Below the pieces are notes generated by a model that had not been told where the DNA came from, did not search any database, and saw only the letters and a program-made list of their open reading frames with translations. Position numbers and translations under genes: made by a program. From Sipunculus nudus (lineage: Eukaryota > Annelida > Sipuncula > Golfingiida > Sipunculidae), in contig CM049310.1 of the NCBI GenBank assembly GCA_026874595.1, positions 82,497,056 through 82,561,055 on the forward strand: a stretch of 64,000 bases of DNA. The letters run 5' to 3'. This document shows positions 58,391 through 64,000 of this stretch, in pieces. Position 1 is the first letter of the stretch; the number at the start of each line of letters is the position of its first letter.

Positions 58391-58798
58391 AAGCCCGCTC
58401 CCGCTCAGAGGAAAAGGAGTTAATTTAAAATTTAATTACAAACTGCCAACGGTGATATGCAAAAAAAAATTGCTGCGAGTTATTGAATAATATAAAAATA
58501 GGTAACTGGGCATTTACATACATTCGGTCGACAAAAGTACCCTCCATACGTTTCAAAATCCACGAAACAAATGTAAAGAACATGACGTAATCTAGGAGTT
58601 TGTTTCAAAAGTCGAAATGCCATGCACATTTTTAAATATTCCCGTCGGATTATCTTCGTATTTCTAAGTTTTTTTAAGGATTCACTTTTAACATCTGATC
58701 ATTTAAAGTATGGAGTTATCATATGTTACATTGTGTAAACCTGATTTGATAGAAATAACAAAAAATATGAAGGGAGCATATCACTTTTCATATATAGT
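58391..58798. other. Unassigned AT-rich DNA
   Basis: Nothing recognised. Confidence 0.5.
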
Positions 58799-58931
58799 CA
58801 TAAAAGGGTTTTCACAAAACCCTTAGAACAGAAACCCTCTGGTAAACAGTTATAAATAACTGTTTCTGTTTCTATGAAACCTTTCCATACACAGAAAACC
58901 TTTCAGAACCCTTTGAAAATCCCTTTTTATT
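58799..58931. mobile_element. MITE-like hairpin with TA-bounded inverted termini
   Basis: Outer ends TAAAAGGGTTTTCA and (minus strand) TAAAAAGGGATTTTCA are inverted repeats. At the centre a perfect palindrome has arms AAACAGTTAT and ATAACTGTTT around AA (58,844-58,865). Intermediate GGGTT/AACCC and CAGAAA words also pair. The total is about 133 bp, with no coding capacity. A TA target would point to a Tc1/mariner-type mobiliser, which is inference. Confidence 0.5.
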
Positions 58932-61855
58932 AGTGTACTTGTTAACATATCACTATGCTATATGAGAGACAAATGTGTGACGGAACACTTCCCCTGGATA
59001 AAACACAAACAAATACAATTGTGACGTTACCTCTGACGTAAAATTTATTTGTTTTCAGATCGTCAGTTCAAGCCGCCCATGAAATGTCACAATACTATTC
59101 ACCTGTACTGCGATGTTTCATGACAAATTCATTTCACAGAATAAACACAAGTTAGAATATAATTTTGCCTTTAAGAACGTCGCAATATTTTTTTCTGATT
59201 TGTCCCAGGATAAAAAAGTAAGCTTTAGTTCATTAAAAACATTTGTGTTTATAGTGTAATAATCACATCCATACATTCCTTTATTTTTAATTAATGTATC
59301 TGTCCTATTCTGCTTAAAATGTGATCTATATATCTTATATTAGAGTATCATATGTGTTCTTATCTGTGTAAGATCTTTGAATATTTAATTTATGCCACTA
59401 ATGCAGTATTAGCCTGGTTGATGGTCTTTTGTATGACACAGTTTTAATCCTGTTATAACAGTTTAAGTATTCTTTCTTAATATAGCTGATTCTTGTTTTC
59501 TAGTGGTATGTTGTTATCTTAATGTATGTATGTAGTAGTCTTATGTATTACATGTACTGAATTCACCCTCAAATATTTTATAAACATAATAAATATAGTT
59601 TATCTTATCTTAAAATTAAAAAAATAACATGATAAAATTCAGGTTGGCAGCGCCAGTGGAACGAAGTATAAGAATTTCAAATGATTCATTCAGTATTCAG
59701 AGTAAATTGCAATTTATCCCGTACATTATACATTTATTTCACGCAGCTTTATGTCAACAAATCATCATAGTGGCGAAGTTTATGCTGTTGGAAGTAACAT
59801 TTATCTAACACAGTCCAATTATTCTTGATTTATTATTCACAAAGAAAATACATGACTCGTTATTACCACTGTTCGTCTTTTTGTGGGTATTACGGACGAT
59901 GTTTAATGAAGAGTTGCGTAGAAATAGAATCATTTACGTGGGACCAGGCGCAATCAGTTTCTCTGATTCGATATTGATCAGTAGTAAAATACAATTCTAT
60001 GAGATATTAATTCAAATGTAAACACCAGTAGCCAACTATAAAATAGTACATTTTACCAAGTTTTATTACGGCAAAACATATTAAAACACATCCTATTATC
60101 TTACAGGAAATATGGCATAAAATCTCACATGGATCTATCTCTGAAGAGCTTATTTAAGTATAATATCTCCAGCTGACAAGTGAATATATCAAATCAAGCT
60201 TGATGATTTTTACTGTTATAAAGAACCCAAATGCTTAAACATATATCATTTAACATCAGGAGACTCTATTTCTGCCTCTCTAACGTGGAGACCAAAGTCT
60301 TTTTGATTGAAATTTTATGGTTTCATGCACAGCGAACGGTCCATAAAAATAGTTAAGGTCTGTTTCTTCATACTTTGCCCTCATTTGACCTTTGATAGCG
60401 AAAAAAGCAGGATTTTTGACGTAACGGGAATTACAAAACATAAACATGTACCGCAGATATATTAAAAATTTAATGAAAATGACATTTATTGTACGTTTAC
60501 AAAAGCTTTTTGGATAAAGGTTAACTGTTAATAGTTCCCTGTGTGACCCCAGACAAGACACAAGTTGACCTTGTGAAAGTCCTCGGAGTTCTGTATGTAA
60601 ATGCATTACGGACGGTCATAGACCTGTCATAATGATAAGCCAACCTTCTTTGTTATAAGATAGGAATCGATACCATACCCCAGGCTATCCTAAAATAATC
60701 AAAATTTTCATTTCAGATCATATGTCTGAAAAAAGGTTAAGTTTTTTCTTAAAATTGGAAATAGTTTTGACATTGACTTGGATAGAAAATAAAATTAGAA
60801 TACATTTAGAAATTTTTTTTTTGTGAATTCAAGAACATATGTATTAATTCTGTTTCTTCAAATACATATTTTCCAGTTCTTTTTTAAGAAATTGTAAATT
60901 AATTTTCAACACAATTAAAGGTTTGCATGAGTTAGTTCTAGTCCAGCTGTTAAGAATAGAATTGTGTAGAAAATGAGAGAAGCAGTGGACCTGGCATAAT
61001 ATCTGTCCAAACAATACTCAATATTTCAGATATGGAGACATGTGGAATTCAACCTATCTTGGTAAACCCAAGACGGCGGCCAAGATTATAAAATATCCAT
61101 ACATGCGGTTATATTTATCCTAAAATTCATTTATAAGGGTTTCCCATCTGTAAAATGACTCATTGGATTAATTTTGGTGTTGTTGATATTAAAATTGTGC
61201 TAAATTTGCCTTTGTTTACTAGCACATCAAACATCAAATATTATTTGTTGATTTCTGCATAGTAGTCGCATACTTTGGGATTTTAATCAAATGAATAGGT
61301 CATTTATGGGGGAAGGTTTGTGTGTTTTGTCATGCATTTTGATGCTTGAATTGTAGAACAGTTTTGATTGCAATATTTCATCCTTTTCATTTCCCTATAC
61401 TCGCATGCCTTCAAATGTAATTGCTTTGAAGTGGTTATGGGACAGGAAGCTTATTTGTCAAAAATGTGAAATAAAATTAGGAACCTGATTTGTCCGTAAA
61501 CACAAATCATTAGGATATTCGAAACCTGCAAAAGTTATTAGATTTTACGATCAATCTAACGTTCATGTTAACCTCTTTTAGTGCAACAGGGAAATATCAA
61601 ATACATAAATAAAACTGTGCCCACATTTAATATACATATTAATTTTAAGCATTAGAGCCCTATGTCTATCAAGGTCGGTAGTTTTCTCAGTGGCCTCCGA
61701 TTTCCTCTACCCCTATATATTACGGAACATTGGAGAGGGGGTTGTAATAGCAATTATTATTAATTATACAATCCATAAAAAAGATACATAATAATAGACT
61801 AAATTAAACAATCCACATAATATGAAGTTTATCCTGTTTATAATTTGTTTTGCTT
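58932..61855. other. Unassigned DNA, possible LINE 3' tail at 59.25-59.62 kb
   Basis: 59,250-59,620 ends in CATAATAAATATAG followed by TTTATCTTATCTTAAAA, which looks like a LINE 3' UTR with an AATAAA signal and a TTATC repeat tail. No coding part is recognised upstream. The rest, including the 108-codon frame at 60,280-60,606 (minus), has no identifiable feature. Confidence 0.3.
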
Positions 61856-62240
61856 TTAAATATTTCTGTCGGAGGTATCCGGCTCCATTCTTAAGGCTAG
61901 CTTAACTACGTAAACATGTACAACTGCAGAATTCCATTCCGCTTTCGTACTACCTGACAGGGCAGTATCACAGGCTTTCTCTCATTGTATATCCTGGCAT
62001 TAACCAGGCCCGGTGACTACTGCACCTACGGGCCCGGGATGCGTACTCTTACCTTTTGCTGGGTCATACCACCGAGGAAACCCCTATAAGGCGCAATCGT
62101 ATATGAGCAAAACACGGCCGTTGGGCACGGCCTTCCCATTAAGCCTGCAGAGCGCTCACCCTGGATTGGGGCCAACCGTGAAAAATCTCAAAGCCACGGC
62201 TGAGATTCGGACTCACGATTTCCCTGCTTTGAGTCCTTGC
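61856..62240 (-). mobile_element. SINE-A copy 3 (antisense, 5'-truncated)
   Basis: Minus strand: GTGAGTCCGAATCTCAGCC (B-box region, TTCGA changed to TCCGA), GGTTGGCCCCAATCCAGGGT, GAGCGCTCTGCAGGCTTAAT, CGGGCCTGGTTAATGCCAGG, GTTGTACATG. The A-box half is gone (break near 62,237). The 97-codon frame at 62,013-62,306 is this SINE read backwards. Confidence 0.85.
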
Positions 62241-63059
62241 TTATATCTTGGTTATAATTTTTATATCAGACTAAATGCGTACGAGGAGGGAAATAGACAT
62301 ATGTAAAAAGCTCACACCTGTCACACCTGTCGGCTGTATATTTCTTTGCCTTCTGCGTACGTATTTTAATTGTGCTAAAAATGTCTTTTTCATCAGCACA
62401 TTCAAGGGTAAAACTTGGTAATAATTGTTGAATAATGTACTTTAAAATGAAAGTGTCATTGGCTGGACTAGGTTTTATCATATTTGTATTTCTGATTTCT
62501 GTTTGATTTCCCTAGAGGCGATGGGTGAAAGAAACTCAGCTATCATGTCTGGTACCAAATGAGTAGCTTGATATATCTGTGAAGAATACGTAAGATTTTT
62601 AAAAAAATCTACAAACATGAAATTAAATTTTACGATTATCTTTCAATTCATGTTGACAGTTTTTATTTATTGCCCGTTTCCCCATTCACTATCACTCACG
62701 CTAATTTACCAATAATAAAATCAAAATGAATACCTATTTGTATTCTTGTATGGTTTCGCGTGGTGATCCTCGTCTACAAGATTCCTGCAACTTCAGAAAA
62801 ATGACAAATAGGTTGTCGGTTTTGTTTTACAATAAGCTGTTGTTTTAGTAACAACTGTCAGCATAAAATTCTGCAGGGGGTCGGGGGGTTCCTCAGTAAG
62901 CCAGTATTTTGTCTAATCCAAACTAGTTATTATTTCTTCATATTTGATGATTAATCGTTGTTATTTAGTCCAGGTAACTGCTGATATAATGTCAACTAAA
63001 AAAAGAAAGGGCTGAACGAAGGATTATAGATATGTGTCATAAGCATTATATTATGACAA
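62241..63059. other. Unassigned AT-rich DNA
   Basis: Nothing recognised. Confidence 0.5.
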
Positions 63060-63640
63060 TAATGCTAGCCGTGACAACCCGACTCGGTAGGTCATCGGTT
63101 AATAGGGCTGGTAAGCCTACTCGAGTCGTGATATAAGTAATATCGTGGAATGTATCGCAGTGGTCTTGCATCAGGTTGCATTAATATTGTGGTAAACGGC
63201 CCATAATCTCAATACTATGCTAAGAATTATGAATTAAAACAATAGTATACGTCAGCTCACAACCCAAACTGAAACACCGTCTCCATGGACACGGGTCGTT
63301 CCCTATATTGCATGCAAGCTGCCTGCGTCCTGTAACCCGTGCAAGCCATGCTTGTATTCATGCGGTTATAAATCAAACATAAAAAATGCCGAGATGTTTA
63401 CCAATGGCCGGGTTAGTATGATAAGAAAGTACATAAAAATTGCTACGATTGGTCAGGTTTATGTCGATTGACAGTGCACCTGTAGGCCATGAAGCATTGT
63501 CAGAAATGACGAAAATATTTGCATCTTCATAAGGCCCTATAATGCGTTCCTCATACTAAGATATAAAGACACTCTGGCGCCAGTAATCTGGTTGTAATGC
63601 CAATGGGTCGATATGACGTTCAATGATACTAAAAAACTAA
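63060..63640 (+). repeat. Dispersed repeat R6, copy 2 (no SINE)
   Basis: CTACTCGAGTCGTGATA, CAGGTTGCATTAATATTGTG, CTCACAACCCAAACTGAAAC, GAAAATATTTGCATCTTCAT and GCGTTCCTCATACTAAGATA align with copy 1. The region equivalent to the SINE-A target is GATTGGTCAGGTTTATG (about 63,449-63,465), uninterrupted. Confidence 0.6.
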
Positions 63641-64000
63641 TCTTAAGAAAACAAGGAACAGAACATGACCGTGTGGTTAAAGGGGCCTAGTGCGATATGT
63701 TACGTCTATTAACCCAAGATACCTTTTATTAAAATATACCTTTTCCTTGAGCATGCGCACTACCCATGTTTGTCGTCTGCAGGGTTCGGTCCGAAACTAA
63801 CAAGAAAATCCTTAAGGAAACTTACCATTAAAGATAATGCATGTTTATACTTATGTTTCATCAGATATAACAAATACAATCTTTCTATCGAAATAAAGAA
63901 CCGGAACATTCAGTGTCAATTGTCGCCGCTAGATGTCGTGAGTGGGAAAAGTCTATATGTTTCGAAAATCGCCGGTCTCACGGCACATTGGTTGTTTGTA
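63641..64000. other. Unassigned DNA to the window edge
   Basis: Nothing recognised. Confidence 0.5.

Noticed and set aside
62013-62306. 97-codon open frame
   Set aside because: Antisense SINE-A sequence.

Overview
This is a eukaryotic window, AT-rich, full of introns-or-intergenic-type DNA, with no operons, no ribosome binding sites and no complete protein-coding gene that I can recognise. The content (CR1/Rex1-like, L2/CR1-like and L1/Tx1-like LINE fragments, several tRNA-derived SINEs, Helitron-like non-autonomous elements, TA/CT/ATT microsatellites and long quiet stretches rich in homeodomain-type motifs) suggests a marine invertebrate, most likely a lophotrochozoan such as a mollusc. That placement is an inference from style, not a match I could run.

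Layout. 1-640 is the 3' end of a LINE. From 0.7 kb onward a dispersed family, here called R1, appears nine times; its better copies end in a short hairpin followed by CTAG or a close variant, as Helitrons do. 12.8-13.2 kb, 20.6-20.9 kb and 49.9-50.2 kb hold a composite element (SINE-C) built from two tRNA-like heads about 260-275 bp apart. 17.3-26.5 kb is a tandem segmental duplication. Its first copy (A) carries three insertions missing from the second copy (B): a solo-LTR-like block, a SINE-C and a Rex1-like LINE. Copy A also has a much longer 46-bp minisatellite. 27.1-27.7 kb is a repeat whose three internal units each carry an AGGTCA-N-AGGTCA-type motif. 28.0-28.6 kb is an L2/CR1-like LINE 3' end. 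37.9-41.8 kb (minus strand) is a decayed L1/Tx1-like LINE flanked on both sides by copies of SINE-D. 43.0-43.5 kb is a recent 260-bp tandem duplication. 47-53 kb holds a three-copy dispersed repeat (R5). 53.2, 55.3 and 62 kb carry SINE-A; the 55.3-kb copy is full length, with a perfect 13-bp target-site duplication and a 24-A tail. 55 and 63 kb are two copies of another repeat (R6).

Between these lie long non-repetitive tracts (notably 13.5-13.8, 15.4-16.5, 29.8-30.1, 31.7-32.2, 33.6-33.9, 35.7-36.3 and 54.3-54.6 kb) with clustered TAAT, TGATTGAC and octamer-like motifs. These look like developmental enhancers in a gene desert or a very large intron. The most interesting structures are the R1 Helitron/HINE-like family, the dimeric tRNA-headed SINE-C, the duplicated locus with its natural empty sites, and the 35.7-36.3 kb candidate enhancer.
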